A stretch of 64,000 nucleotides of DNA from Sphingomonas vulcanisoli (GTDB lineage Bacteria > Pseudomonadota > Alphaproteobacteria > Sphingomonadales > Sphingomonadaceae): positions 244,001 through 308,000 of the forward strand of contig NZ_JAAOZC010000002.1 of NCBI RefSeq assembly GCF_011761305.1, in the 5' to 3' direction. The translations under genes were made by a program, and so were the position numbers. The stretch's first letter is position 1. Every line of letters starts with the position of its first letter. The notes under the pieces were generated by a model, which did no database searches, was not told the origin of the DNA, and saw only the letters and a list, made by a program, of their open reading frames with translations. This document shows positions 29,459 through 38,787 of this stretch, in pieces.

Positions 29459-30082
29459 ATGGCTTTTGAACTGCCCCCGCTACCCTATGACAAATCGGCG
29501 CTGGAGCCGCATATGTCGGCCGAGACGTTTGAGTATCACCACGGCAAGCATCACAAGGCCTATGTCGACAAGACCAATGGCTGGATCGAAGAGAAGGGCC
29601 TCGCCGGCCTCTCGCTGTTGCAGGTGATCAAGAAGGCCAAGGATACAGGCGACAAGGGCCTATTCAACAATTCGGCGCAGATCTGGAACCACACCTTCTT
29701 CTGGCACTGCCTCGCGCCTGCCGGCCAGCAGCCCTCGGGCAAGCTCGCCAGCCTGATCGAGAGCGGCTTCGGATCGACCGATGAGCTGCTGAAGAAACTG
29801 GCGGCTGAGGCCGTCGGCCATTTCGCCAGCGGCTGGGCCTGGCTGGTGCTGGAGGGCGATGCGCTCAAGGTGACCTCCTATCACGATGCCGATACGCCGG
29901 TGGCCTATGAAGGCGTGAAGCCGCTGCTCACGCTCGATGTGTGGGAGCATGCCTATTACATCGATTACCGCAACGCCCGGCCCAAGTTCGCCGAGACCGT
30001 GCTCGGCAACATCATCAACTGGGATTTCGTTGCGCAGAATCTCGACGGCGAAGGCGCCAGCCGCGCCGATCAGCAGCAATAA
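29459..30082 (+). CDS. sodB: Iron superoxide dismutase
   Basis: The 207-residue enzyme removes cytoplasmic superoxide. Metal ligands are in EYHHGKHHKAYV, QIWNHTFFW and DVWEHAYYIDY. The glutamine in NNSAQIWNHTFF corresponds to the Fe-type position, so iron is more likely than manganese. GAAGGAGACGACGC upstream gives a strong ribosome site. It is a monocistron, followed by an inverted repeat. Confidence 0.95.
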   Translation: MAFELPPLPYDKSALEPHMSAETFEYHHGKHHKAYVDKTNGWIEEKGLAGLSLLQVIKKAKDTGDKGLFNNSAQIWNHTFFWHCLAPAGQQPSGKLASLIESGFGSTDELLKKLAAEAVGHFASGWAWLVLEGDALKVTSYHDADTPVAYEGVKPLLTLDVWEHAYYIDYRNARPKFAETVLGNIINWDFVAQNLDGEGASRADQQQ

Positions 30083-30090
30083 GATCCTTA

Positions 30091-30237
30091 AGCCCCTCCC
30101 CTTTAGGGGAGGGTTGGGGTGGGGCAGCGTCGATGGGGTTCGATGCCCCAGCGGCGCTTTTCCGCCTAACGTTCGAGTCTTTTGGGCGCGCAGACGCGCG
30201 CACCCACCCCAACCCCTCCCTTAAAAGGGAGGGGCTT
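30091..30237. repeat. Two-armed inverted repeat, family B
   Basis: Arms GCCCCTCCCCTTTAGGGGAGGG and CCCCTCCCTTAAAAGGGAGGGGC enclose a core with TCGATGGGGTTCGATGCCC and AGACGCGCGCACCCACCCC. It shares core and arms with 18197-18343. It fills the gap between convergent sodB and the TPR gene. Confidence 0.82.
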
Positions 30238-30970
30238 ATCTGTTTGCCGCCAGCGCCTGCGCGGCGGCTTTGCCTGCCGGATCCTGTGGCGCCACATCCA
30301 CCGCATGCTGCCAGGCCACCCGTGCCGCGCCGATCGCGCCCCTGGCCGCGGCGATATTCCCCGCTTCCAGCGCGACCTCGGGATCCTCCGGCGCGATCCG
30401 CATCGCCTCGCCGATATCCTTCTCCGCGCGGTCGAGATCCTGCGCGCGCCGCGCCAGCGTGGCGGAAAGCAGCCAGGCGAAGCCGTCATCGGGCACCAGC
30501 TTGAGGCCCGCGTCGGTGGCCAGGCGCGCCTGCGCGAGATCGCCCAGCGCAACATCGGCGCGGCCGCGATCGATCCACGTCTCGCCCTTCTGCGTGGCCG
30601 TAAGCCGGTTCGAGGCCAGCGCGCGATCGAGATCGGTATGCGCGCGGTTGGCGTCGTCAGCGGCCAGCGCGGCATTACCGGCGAGGCCCCAGAGCTGTGC
30701 CGCACGGCCGTCATTGCCCTCCTCGGCGCTGCCGGCGGCCTGTTCGAAGGCCTGCGTCGCATCGGTGAAACGCTGCGCGGCGGCGAGCGCGAGGCCGAGG
30801 CATTGGCGGGAGGGCACGTCCGCCGCGGTCCGCGCCCACTCCTGCGCTTCCGTAATCGCACGGGACGGGTCGCTCTTGATGAGCTGAGTGCAGGCCGCGA
30901 AGCGCGCGCTGTCGCTGCCCGGCAGCTTGGCGAGCGGGGTGACAGCGGCGAGAAGGAACAGCGGGATCAT
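30236..30970 (-). CDS. Exported TPR-repeat protein
   Basis: The 244-residue protein begins with a short hydrophobic segment (MIPLFLLAAVTPLA) that could be a signal peptide, then four to five tetratricopeptide-like helical pairs, for example AQLWGLAGNAALAADDANRAHTDLDRAL and AWLLSATLARRAQDLDRAEKDIGEAM. Such repeats bind protein partners. No catalytic motif. It lies 12 bases downstream of the hydrolase gene and is probably in the same transcript. Specific role unknown. Confidence 0.8.
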   Translation of the reverse strand: MIPLFLLAAVTPLAKLPGSDSARFAACTQLIKSDPSRAITEAQEWARTAADVPSRQCLGLALAAAQRFTDATQAFEQAAGSAEEGNDGRAAQLWGLAGNAALAADDANRAHTDLDRALASNRLTATQKGETWIDRGRADVALGDLAQARLATDAGLKLVPDDGFAWLLSATLARRAQDLDRAEKDIGEAMRIAPEDPEVALEAGNIAAARGAIGAARVAWQHAVDVAPQDPAGKAAAQALAANR

Positions 30971-30982
30971 AGGCTTCCGATG

Positions 30983-31717
30983 TCATTGGCTTTTGACAAG
31001 GCGCGCGACCGTCGCGATCAGCAGATCGAGATCGCCTGGCCGCGACAGGCGATGATCGCCATCCTTGATCAGGATCGTCTGCACATCGTCTGAACGGAGC
31101 GCCCGGCCAAGGCGGAAGGTGATCGACGGCGGCACGTCAGGATCGAGCATGCCGTGCAGCAGGCGCACCGGACCATCGAAGGCGATCTTGCCGTCCAACA
31201 GGAGATTGGCCTGGCCGCTGCGCCAGAATTCGAGCGTGGTGATCGTCGGCGCGTCCGAATAGTCCGACGGCCGCGCGATCAGGCCGTCCTCGAGCAGCGT
31301 CTGGCGGAGCGTGTCGTCGAAGCCCCAATCGGTGAAATCGGGCGCGGCGGCGATTCCGACCAAGCCCACCACCCGCTCGGGCCGCGCCAGCGCCGCGAGC
31401 AGCATCAGCCAGCCGCCCATCGAGGAACCGACCAGGATCAGCGGCCCCTCGGTGAGCTGATCGATACAATCGAGCGCGTCGTCCCGCCAACTCGCCAGCG
31501 TCTCGGCGCCGAACACGCCCTCGCTTTGTCCGCATCCCGCATAATCGAAGCGGAGCAGGCCATGGTCGGTCGCATCGGCCCAGCCATCGAGCGCCAGAGC
31601 CTTGCCGCCGGCCATATCGGAGGCATAGCCGGGGAAGAAGACGATCGTCGGCCCGGCGCCGTCGTGCTTTTCATAGGCGAGAGCCGGACGATCGGGGCGG
31701 GTAAGGAATTGAGGCAT
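30983..31717 (-). CDS. Alpha/beta hydrolase
   Basis: The 244-residue enzyme has the nucleophile elbow VGSSMGG with Ser99, a DxxP acid segment (MLDPDVP) and the catalytic histidine in KDGDHRLS. The N-terminal PGYASDMAGGK and DYAGCGQSEG loops are typical of the carboxylesterase/acyltransferase-like group. Substrate not predictable. No signal peptide, so cytoplasmic. Confidence 0.88.
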   Translation of the reverse strand: MPQFLTRPDRPALAYEKHDGAGPTIVFFPGYASDMAGGKALALDGWADATDHGLLRFDYAGCGQSEGVFGAETLASWRDDALDCIDQLTEGPLILVGSSMGGWLMLLAALARPERVVGLVGIAAAPDFTDWGFDDTLRQTLLEDGLIARPSDYSDAPTITTLEFWRSGQANLLLDGKIAFDGPVRLLHGMLDPDVPPSITFRLGRALRSDDVQTILIKDGDHRLSRPGDLDLLIATVARLVKSQ

Positions 31718-31728
31718 GACGTCTGTTA

Positions 31729-31812
31729 CCGTTTGCCCTGAGCTTGTCGAAGGGCTGTTGTTCTTCTCGCAAGAAAAGAAGAGCAGTGCTTCGACAAGCT
31801 CAGCACCAACGG
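31729..31812. repeat. REPIN-like palindromic repeat (CTGAGC type)
   Basis: CCGTTTGCCCTGAGCTTGTCGAAG and its inverted copy CTTCGACAAGCTCAGCACCAACGG flank a short stem with TTCTTCTCGCAAGAAAAGAA. Located between the divergent hydrolase and HerA-like genes. Confidence 0.85.
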
Positions 31813-31862
31813 TGATTTTAACGGAAGCAGAGCCTTAAGGTTTTTCCGCTAGGCCGCCGTGC

Positions 31863-33476
31863 ATGGGGTATCAGGAAACGCTAGTGGCTGGTGAGGCCGC
31901 CGCCGAGGCCGCGATCGGGCGGCTGTTGGAGATCTCGGGCGCGGGGGCGCAGTGCAGCCTCGATGCGCGGATGCTGGCGCTGTACGCGGGCGGCGGTTTT
32001 TCGCCGGGATCGATCGGCAGTCACCTCAAGCTGGCGGTCGGCAATCAATGGGTGATCGCGCAGGTGCGCAGCCTCCGCCAGGTAGAGGCTGATGGCGATC
32101 TGATCCTCGCCGGAATCGATTTCGTCGGCGAGGCGCTCAACGATGGTGGGCCGTTGCGCGGGTTTCGCCGCGGCGTCACGCATCTGCCGCTGCCGGGCTG
32201 CGCGCTCCACGCCACCAACCCGGAAGACAGTGCGGCGATCTTCGCGACCGGCGAGCGGCCGCACATTCGGATCGGCGCGATCCACGGCAATCAGACGATC
32301 CCCGCGGCGCTCTATATCGATGCGCTGCTCAGCCGCCACTTTGCGATTCTCGGTTCGACGGGCACCGGCAAGAGCTCGGCCACCGCTTTGGTGTTGCATC
32401 GCATCTGCGAGGCGGCACCGCATGGCCATGTGCTGATGATCGATCCGCACGGCGAATATGGCGCGTCGTTCCAGGATAGCGGCGCGGTGTTCGATGTCAC
32501 CAACCTCGCCATTCCCTATTGGCTGATGAACCTGGAAGAACATGCCGAGGTGTTCGTCACGGCGCGCGGATCCGATCGGCAGAATGATATCGATATCCTC
32601 GCCAAATGCCTGTTGCACGCGCGGTCGAAGAACCGGCTGGCGGAGGGCATCACGCGGCTGACGCCGGACAGCCCGATCCCCTATCTGCTTTCGGACGTCA
32701 CCAACTGGCTGATCCAGGAGATGGGCAAGCTCGATAAAGCGGGCGCCGGCATCGCGCCGTACCAGCGGCTCAAGGCGCGCTACGAGGAGATCAAGGCCGA
32801 TCCGCGCTATGCCTTCATGCTCTCGGGCATGTCGGTGGCGGATACGATGGCGCCATTCCTGACGCGGATGCTGCGGCTGGGCGAGGAGGGCAAGCCGATC
32901 GCGATCGTCGATCTCTCCGCCGCGCCGTCCGAGGTGACGCCGGTGCTGGTCGCGCTGCTTGCGCGGCTGGTGTTCGATCATGCGCTTTGGTCGCGCGGTG
33001 AGGATGTGCGACCCATACTTCTGGTCTGTGAGGAAGCGCATCGTTACATCCCGCAGGATCATCAGACGCCCGCGCGCCGCGTGCTCGAACGGATCGCCAA
33101 GGAAGGCCGCAAATATGGCGTCGGCCTTGGCTTGATCTCGCAACGGCCCTCCGATCTCGCCGAGGGCGTGCTGTCGCAATGCGGCACGATTCTTTCGATG
33201 CGGCTCAACAACGAACGCGATCAGGCCTTCGTTCGCGCCGCCGTGCCCGAGGGCGGACGCGGGCTGATCGATGCCGTGCCTGCGCTGCGCAATCGGGAAG
33301 CGATTGTGGTCGGCGAAGGCATTTCGGTGCCGTCCCGGATCGCCTTCGATGCGCTGGAGCCGAGCAAGCTGCCCGCCTCGCGCGATCCCTCTTTCGTGGA
33401 CGAATGGCGCAAATCGGGACATGATGCCGCGCGTTTGGAGCGCACCATCGTCCGCTGGCGCGCGCAGGGCCGATAA
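31863..33476 (+). CDS. HerA-like ATP-binding protein (DUF87)
   Basis: The 537-residue protein has a HAS-barrel-like N-terminal region and a RecA-type motor of the HerA/FtsK class. Walker A is GSTGTGKS (164-171), Walker B ILLVCEEAHRYIP with a double glutamate, and the later RIAKEGRKYGVGLGLISQRPSDL is the sensor/arginine-finger region typical of HerA. HerA hexamers translocate on DNA, often with the nuclease NurA. No NurA, SIR2 or other effector gene lies beside it, so a partner is missing or located elsewhere. Confidence 0.88.
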   Translation: MGYQETLVAGEAAAEAAIGRLLEISGAGAQCSLDARMLALYAGGGFSPGSIGSHLKLAVGNQWVIAQVRSLRQVEADGDLILAGIDFVGEALNDGGPLRGFRRGVTHLPLPGCALHATNPEDSAAIFATGERPHIRIGAIHGNQTIPAALYIDALLSRHFAILGSTGTGKSSATALVLHRICEAAPHGHVLMIDPHGEYGASFQDSGAVFDVTNLAIPYWLMNLEEHAEVFVTARGSDRQNDIDILAKCLLHARSKNRLAEGITRLTPDSPIPYLLSDVTNWLIQEMGKLDKAGAGIAPYQRLKARYEEIKADPRYAFMLSGMSVADTMAPFLTRMLRLGEEGKPIAIVDLSAAPSEVTPVLVALLARLVFDHALWSRGEDVRPILLVCEEAHRYIPQDHQTPARRVLERIAKEGRKYGVGLGLISQRPSDLAEGVLSQCGTILSMRLNNERDQAFVRAAVPEGGRGLIDAVPALRNREAIVVGEGISVPSRIAFDALEPSKLPASRDPSFVDEWRKSGHDAARLERTIVRWRAQGR

Positions 33477-33478
33477 GC

Positions 33479-33501
33479 GGCCCCGGCGCGAAACCGGGGC
33501 C
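33479..33501. terminator. Hairpin between convergent genes
   Basis: GGCCCCGG-CGCGAAA-CCGGGGCC is a perfect eight-base stem between the stops of the HerA-like and SDR genes. There is no T tract, so intrinsic termination is uncertain. Confidence 0.45.
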
Positions 33502-33510
33502 GGAGCGCCG

Positions 33511-34317
33511 TCAATCGACGCGCTTGCTTTCGGGCACCTTGGCGGCGGAGCCGGGCTCGGCCATGCCGGTGTGCATCTTGGCCAGCACGCTATCGGGCGT
33601 GACGTGGCTGATCGCCGCCTGCAGCTTGTTCTTGAACCCCGAGACGACATGCGCAGCCCCGCTCTGCAGCGCATCCCAGCCGTGCCGTGCCGTGGCGGCG
33701 GGGTCTTCCTTTTCCGAAACGCCGACCTTGGTATCCATCATGTCGGCGCGCTTGAAAAATTCGGTCTCGGTCGGGCCGGGCATCAGTACCGTCACTGTGA
33801 TGTCGGTATCGCGAAGCTCTTCGCGGAGCGCGTAGGAGAAGCTGTCGAGATAGGCCTTGGTCGCATTGTAAACCGCCTGATAGCTACCCGGCATCAGGCC
33901 GGCGATCGATCCGGTGATAAGGATCTTACCCGCGTTGCGCGCCACCATCTGCTGCGCGACCTTCTGGAGCAGATAGGTCGTGCCGAGCACATTGGTATCG
34001 ATCACCCGGCGCCAATCGGCGACATCCTGATCGATGAACGCCTTGCCGAGCCCGCGCCCGGCATTGGCTAGCAGGATATCGATCGGGCGGCCCTGCGCAG
34101 CTTCCAGCAATTTGTCATTGCCTTCGATCGTCGCCAGATCGGCCTCTATCGAGATGACGTTGGTGCCGTGCGCTTTCAGATCCTCGGCAGCGTTATTGAT
34201 CAAAGGCTCGTCTGCGACGACGATCAGATCATAGCCTTCCTTGGCGGCAATATGCGCAAGTTCGAAGCCGATGCCGGTCGATGCGCCGGTGACGATCGCA
34301 AACTTTCCGTTACCCAT
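33511..34317 (-). CDS. SDR family NAD(P)-dependent oxidoreductase
   Basis: The 268-residue enzyme has the cofactor motif TGASTGIG (10-17) and the catalytic YNATK, with the serine in GSIAG. The aspartate in position after the second strand suggests NAD preference, though this is weak evidence. Third gene of a stress cluster with a zinc alcohol dehydrogenase and an SRPBCC protein; it may reduce aldehydes or ketones released in stress. Substrate unknown. Confidence 0.9.
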   Translation of the reverse strand: MGNGKFAIVTGASTGIGFELAHIAAKEGYDLIVVADEPLINNAAEDLKAHGTNVISIEADLATIEGNDKLLEAAQGRPIDILLANAGRGLGKAFIDQDVADWRRVIDTNVLGTTYLLQKVAQQMVARNAGKILITGSIAGLMPGSYQAVYNATKAYLDSFSYALREELRDTDITVTVLMPGPTETEFFKRADMMDTKVGVSEKEDPAATARHGWDALQSGAAHVVSGFKNKLQAAISHVTPDSVLAKMHTGMAEPGSAAKVPESKRVD

Positions 34318-34328
34318 TTCGTGACTCC

Positions 34329-35531
34329 TTAAGCAGGCATCTCGACCTTGGTTTTTGCAAGGCCGGGTTTGAGGACGATCTTGGTCGCGACGTCCTGATG
34401 ATCGTGAAACAGTTTGTAGCCGTCCGGCGCATTCTCGAGCGGCAGGTGGTGCGAGATCAGGAAGGTCGTATCGATCTTGCCATCAAGGATCGCGGCCAGC
34501 AGCGCCTCGGTATAATGCTGGACGTGGGTCTGGCCGGTCTTGAGCGTCAGGCCCTTTTCCATGAAGGCGCCGAGCGGCCATTTGTCGACGAAGCCGCCAT
34601 AGACCGCAGGCATCGAAACGCGGCCGCCTTTGCGGCAGGCGATGATCGCCTGCCGGTTGGCATGCGGGCGATCGGTTCCAAGGAAGGTCGATGCCTTGAT
34701 CTGATCGAGCACGTTATCGACGAACAGCCCGTGCGATTCGAGGCCGACGGCGTCGATCACCGCATCGGGGCCGATCCCGCCGGTCATCTCGATCAGCGCA
34801 TCGTAAACCGCATGATCCTTATAGTTGATCGTCTCCGCCCCGAACTTTGCGGCCAGCTCCAAACGTCTCGGGAAATGGTCGATCGCGATCACGCGCTCGG
34901 CGCCCATCAGAAACGCCGATTGCACCGCGAACAGGCCCACCGGGCCGCAGCCCCATACGGCGACAGTGTCGCCGGGCTCGATCTGCGCATATTCGGCCGC
35001 CTGCCAGCCGGTCGGCAGGATGTCCGAGAGGAACAGCACCTTATCGTCGTCGATCCCGTCGGGAATGACGATCGGGCCGATGTCGGAGAAGGGCACGCGG
35101 ACATATTCGGCCTGTCCGCCCGAATAGCCGCCGGTCATGTGGCTGTAGCCGAACAGGCCGGACATCGGGTGACCGTACAGCTCCTGCGCGATATCCTGAT
35201 TGTCGGCAGGTAGACCGTTGTCGCAGGCGGAATATTGATGCTTGCCGCAATGGTAGCAGCTGCCGCAGGCGATGGTGAACGGCACCACCACGCGCTGGCC
35301 TTTCTTGAGCGTCGATTTCGGACCGGTCTCGACGACCTCGCCCATGAATTCGTGGCCCAGCACATCGCCGGCCTTCATCGTCGGGATGAAGCCGTCATAG
35401 AGGTGGAGGTCCGAGCCGCAGATTGCGGTGGACGTGATCTTGATGATCGCATCGCGCGGATTGATGATCTCGGGATCGTCGACCGTATCGACGCGGACGT
35501 CATGCTTGCCGTGCCAGGTGAGCGCGCGCAT
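34329..35531 (-). CDS. Zinc-dependent alcohol dehydrogenase (glutathione-independent formaldehyde dehydrogenase-like)
   Basis: The 400-residue medium-chain dehydrogenase has the catalytic zinc cysteine in [10 protein letters not shown], the histidine-glutamate pair GHEFMGEV, and a structural-zinc motif with four cysteines in [16 protein letters not shown]. The Rossmann site is [10 protein letters not shown]. The length and the [13 protein letters not shown] segment match the formaldehyde-dehydrogenase-like class. It stands between the SRPBCC gene and the SDR gene, with gaps of 23 and 11 bases, in one transcript. Confidence 0.92.
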   Translation of the reverse strand: MRALTWHGKHDVRVDTVDDPEIINPRDAIIKITSTAICGSDLHLYDGFIPTMKAGDVLGHEFMGEVVETGPKSTLKKGQRVVVPFTIACGSCYHCGKHQYSACDNGLPADNQDIAQELYGHPMSGLFGYSHMTGGYSGGQAEYVRVPFSDIGPIVIPDGIDDDKVLFLSDILPTGWQAAEYAQIEPGDTVAVWGCGPVGLFAVQSAFLMGAERVIAIDHFPRRLELAAKFGAETINYKDHAVYDALIEMTGGIGPDAVIDAVGLESHGLFVDNVLDQIKASTFLGTDRPHANRQAIIACRKGGRVSMPAVYGGFVDKWPLGAFMEKGLTLKTGQTHVQHYTEALLAAILDGKIDTTFLISHHLPLENAPDGYKLFHDHQDVATKIVLKPGLAKTKVEMPA

Positions 35532-35554
35532 CGCTGTCTCCTTTAATTGGGGGG

Positions 35555-36124
35555 TCAGCCGGCCTTGTGCTCGGCGTGGTGGGCGCGGGTGCGCGATGAG
35601 GTGGCGACCTCGCCGGTCTCCATAAATTGCTTGAAGCGGCGCAGTTCGCGGCGTGCCTGGATCGCGGGCTCGCGCTGGAAGATCTTGGCGATCAGCTCAC
35701 CGATCAGCCCGGCCGGCGGATCATAAGCGATCACCGCCCGCACGATGCTGCCGCGCGCGCCGGTATCGCGAAACTCGATCCGGCCGGAGCTACGGACATC
35801 GGCGCCTTCCACCGATTCCCAAGCGATCAGCGCACCCGGCTGATCCTCCGTGACCACCGCTTCCCAGCTGACCGTGCGGCCGGCCGGCGCTTTGATCGTC
35901 CAGATGGATCGCGTGTCGCTTTCGACGGTGATGCTCTCGATATTTTCCATGATCGGCGCGAGGTTCGAAAAATCGCGCCAGAAATCGTAGAGTTCGCGCG
36001 TCGGCCTGGCGATCGTCACCACCGCCGCCGAAACTTGGCTTTCGTCACGCTCCGCCTCGGCGGCGCGCGCGTCTTTATCGCGCGCGGCAGTTGCCGGCGC
36101 ATCCGCATTTGCGGCGTTGGTCAT
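35555..36124 (-). CDS. SRPBCC family protein (polyketide cyclase/START-like)
   Basis: The 189-residue protein has a charged N-terminal stretch (about 1-40) and a START-like ligand-binding domain starting at [24 protein letters not shown]. Members of this group often co-occur with alcohol dehydrogenases and SDRs in stress islands of alphaproteobacteria. ATG 36124 has GGAG upstream; the longer reading crosses the promoter region. Ligand unknown. Confidence 0.87.
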   Translation of the reverse strand: MTNAANADAPATAARDKDARAAEAERDESQVSAAVVTIARPTRELYDFWRDFSNLAPIMENIESITVESDTRSIWTIKAPAGRTVSWEAVVTEDQPGALIAWESVEGADVRSSGRIEFRDTGARGSIVRAVIAYDPPAGLIGELIAKIFQREPAIQARRELRRFKQFMETGEVATSSRTRAHHAEHKAG

Positions 36125-36159
36125 TTGGATTGCTCCGGTTGGAAAGCTGTGTGGGTAGT

Positions 36160-36184
36160 AGCGCGTGAGCCTTGCCGCAGTTCC
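36160..36184 (-). promoter_or_regulatory. Possible EcfG-type general stress promoter
   Basis: On the minus strand GGAAC is followed after 16 bases by CGCT, one base from the EcfG consensus GGAAC-N16/17-CGTT. It lies about 35 bases before the SRPBCC start, and the genes downstream are typical general-stress genes. The -10 mismatch keeps confidence low. The rest of the 249-base gap shows nothing clear. Confidence 0.38.
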
Positions 36185-36373
36185 CGATAAGCTCTTGTAA
36201 AAACACAGAATGTTTCGGTGGCTTAATGAACGTCGTCGGATCACCACATCAGACGGGATGACGGCAGGGCGCTTGGACACCGTTGCCAGCGGCGACGGGT
36301 AGCGCACAAATTAGCTTCGATTTTCGGCGTTTTTCACCTTGCGCGAAGGTTGCGGAGCCGCTCTTGGGCCAGC

Positions 36374-36751
36374 ATGCATTTCCTTGCTGATCGGCCCCGC
36401 CTGCTGCTCGCGATCCGCATCCTGTTCTGGATCGCGCTCGCTGTCCTGCTGTTCATGGCGCTCGATCCGCATCCGCCGCAGATCGAAGGGCCGCCGGGCT
36501 CGGACAAGGTGGAGCATATGCTGGGCTTCGCCACACTCACTTTGCTGGCCGGTTTGGGCTATCCGCGTCTTCCGCTGCTCCGCCTCGGCGAGCATCTTTC
36601 TTTCCTCGGTGCGATGATCGAGGTCGCGCAGGCGATGCCGATCGTTCACCGGGATTGCGATATTTTCGATTGGGTGGCGGATACGGTGGCGATCGCCGTT
36701 GTGCTGGCATTCATCAGCATCGTGCGAAAAGGTGCGATGACGGGGAAGTAG
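36374..36751 (+). CDS. VanZ-like small membrane protein
   Basis: The 125-residue protein has four hydrophobic segments (about 9-30, 46-60, 68-85, 98-115) with DKVEHMLGFATLTLLAGLGYP and DCDIFDWVADTVA, which resemble the VanZ family. VanZ relatives are of unknown biochemical role. The ATG at 36374 is chosen; a TTG at 36350 gives eight extra residues. It stands alone between a divergent stress cluster and the GT2 gene. Confidence 0.78.
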   Translation: MHFLADRPRLLLAIRILFWIALAVLLFMALDPHPPQIEGPPGSDKVEHMLGFATLTLLAGLGYPRLPLLRLGEHLSFLGAMIEVAQAMPIVHRDCDIFDWVADTVAIAVVLAFISIVRKGAMTGK

Positions 36752-36868
36752 GCGCAATTTTTTCCGCATTACCCTGGGCCTTGGTCCGGCGCATGAAGCC
36801 AGATGGGCCGCGGCGTCGCTATCCCTTGCGAAATGATTCGTCGCACGCGACGATGCTTTGAGGTGCTG

Positions 36869-38758
36869 ATGCGCGAGTTGTACGATGCCAGCCTGGTCTA
36901 TGTCGGGGCACTGGGCCTTGGTACCGCGATCCTCAATCTGCGCGCGGTCCGCCAGCCGTTCAAAGCCGATGATCTCGATTGGGGATGGGGCGCTGGCCTT
37001 GCCGCCACGGCCGTGGCCTGCTGGACCTTTTCGGTGATGATCACCGGCGGCGCATCGGGCGCGGCGCTGGCGATGATCGTGTCGATGCCGATCATCCTCG
37101 CGCTCAAGCTCGCTTTCCCGCGGCTGACCTTCACCGGCACGCTTGAGATGGCGCTGACCCCGCTGACCTGGGTGATCGGATCGCTGTGGACTTATGCGCT
37201 CGCCGCTGAAGCCGGAGCATCGGACACCGTGCTGCTGTTGGTGATGGGCGCCAGCCTGTTCTCGGCACTGGGCGTCAGCATCGCATTCCTCGAGAAACTC
37301 GCGCGGCAGGCGATCTTGACCCACGGCAGTTGGCGCCGCCCGATCGCGCCGCTGCATGCGCCCGGCGCCGCCTGGCCCAAGGTCTCGATCCAGGTGCCCG
37401 CTTATGCCGAGCCGCCCGAGATGCTCAATCAGGTGCTCAACTGCCTCGCGCGGCTGGATTACCCCAATTATGAGGTATTGGTCGTCGACAACAACACGCG
37501 CGACGAGGCGCTGTGGCGTCCGGTCGAGCGGCATTGCGCGGCGCTCAACGCGCGCGTCGGCGACGATCGTTTCCGGTTCTTCCATGTCGCCCCGATCGAG
37601 GGCGCCAAAGCGGGTGCGCTCAACTGGGTGATGCCGCATATGGCCAAGGACGCCGCGCTGATCGCGGTGATCGACGCCGATTATGAGGCACAGCCCGACT
37701 TTCTCAACCGCCTCGTCGGCTTCTTCGACGATCCGACGGTCGGCTACGTCCAGACGCCGCACGACTATCGCGAGCATGCCGAGAGCGCCTATCTGAACGC
37801 CTGTTATTGGGAATATATGCCCAACAACAAGATCGAGATGCCGGGCATCAGCGAATATGGCGCGGCGTTCACGATCGGCACGATGTGTCTGATCCGGACC
37901 GCGGCACTCAAGGCGGCGGGCGGCTGGGCGGAATGGTGCCTGACCGAGGATTCCGAGGTCTCGGTCCGCCTGCGCGAGATCGGCTATCAGGGCTTCTACC
38001 TGCGCGAGACCTTCGGCCGCGGGCTGATCCCGGAGAGCTTCGACGATTACAAGAAACAGCGTTTCCGCTGGACGGCGGGTCCGGTGCAGCAGCTGCGGCG
38101 CTATTGGCGGCTCTATCTGCCCCAGGCGTTCGGCGGCAGCCGCAGCATGGACGCCTGGAACAAGCTCCTGGAGGTGATGCGCGGCGTCGCGCCGATGATG
38201 CAGGTCGCCAATCTGGGGCTGGGGATCGCGGTTTCCGCCGGCCTCGTCTTCGCGATTGCACGCGGCCACATGCCGATCATCGATCTGCCGGATATCGCCT
38301 GGGTGGTGCTGGCAATGGGTGGGGTCGCCTGGGGCGTGCGGCGCTGGCAGCGCTACAAGCTTTCAGGCTGCGACGATTGGCAGGCGATGGCGCGCGGCGA
38401 GTTGGCGCGGCTGTCGCTGACCTATGTGCAGATGGTGGCGGGGCTGGCCGGGCTTTCGTCCAGACCGCTGGCGTGGCGGCGCACGCCCAAGTTCGCGGGT
38501 CAGGCGAGCGGCCTCGCCGCATTTCGCGTAACCCTGCCGGAGACGATTATTGGTCTCGTACTGCTGCTGATGGCGCTAGTGCCCCTGGCGCTGATCGATC
38601 GCATCGGCGGCGATATGGCCGCGATGCTGGCGATCGGCGCAAGCACCTACGCTTTGGCCTTTCTTGCCGCGCCCGCGATGGCGTGGCTCAGTGAGCGGCG
38701 GCTCGTGGAAGCGCAGGCGCCCTTGCTGACGGGCGGCGAGGTCAGCGCGGAGGCGTGA
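36869..38758 (+). CDS. Membrane glycosyltransferase family 2 (cellulose-synthase-like)
   Basis: The 629-residue enzyme has several N-terminal membrane helices, a GT2 catalytic domain, and C-terminal helices. Catalytic marks are the first aspartate in VVDNNTRDE, the DAD in VIDADYEAQPD, TED in CLTEDSEVS and the QxxRW motif QRFRW. These define processive, BcsA-like synthases that polymerise and export a polysaccharide. No cellulose cofactors lie nearby, so the product is not known. ATG 36869 has AGGT five bases upstream. Confidence 0.92.
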   Translation: MRELYDASLVYVGALGLGTAILNLRAVRQPFKADDLDWGWGAGLAATAVACWTFSVMITGGASGAALAMIVSMPIILALKLAFPRLTFTGTLEMALTPLTWVIGSLWTYALAAEAGASDTVLLLVMGASLFSALGVSIAFLEKLARQAILTHGSWRRPIAPLHAPGAAWPKVSIQVPAYAEPPEMLNQVLNCLARLDYPNYEVLVVDNNTRDEALWRPVERHCAALNARVGDDRFRFFHVAPIEGAKAGALNWVMPHMAKDAALIAVIDADYEAQPDFLNRLVGFFDDPTVGYVQTPHDYREHAESAYLNACYWEYMPNNKIEMPGISEYGAAFTIGTMCLIRTAALKAAGGWAEWCLTEDSEVSVRLREIGYQGFYLRETFGRGLIPESFDDYKKQRFRWTAGPVQQLRRYWRLYLPQAFGGSRSMDAWNKLLEVMRGVAPMMQVANLGLGIAVSAGLVFAIARGHMPIIDLPDIAWVVLAMGGVAWGVRRWQRYKLSGCDDWQAMARGELARLSLTYVQMVAGLAGLSSRPLAWRRTPKFAGQASGLAAFRVTLPETIIGLVLLLMALVPLALIDRIGGDMAAMLAIGASTYALAFLAAPAMAWLSERRLVEAQAPLLTGGEVSAEA

Positions 38759-38762
38759 ATTC

Positions 38763-38785
38763 ATCCTCCCCGATACGGGGAGGAT
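38763..38785. terminator. Perfect hairpin between convergent genes
   Basis: ATCCTCCCCG-ATA-CGGGGAGGAT is a ten-base perfect stem just after the GT2 stop and before the GNAT stop. It is likely a bidirectional terminator and shares its arm with the family A repeats. Confidence 0.55.
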
Positions 38786-38787
38786 CC

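Noticed and set aside
31881-33674. 597-aa minus-strand frame over the HerA-like gene
   Set aside because: Complement of a gene with clear Walker motifs; no features of its own.
36311-38269. 652-aa minus-strand frame across the GT2 gene
   Set aside because: Antisense to the VanZ-like and GT2 genes, whose catalytic motifs are intact on the plus strand.
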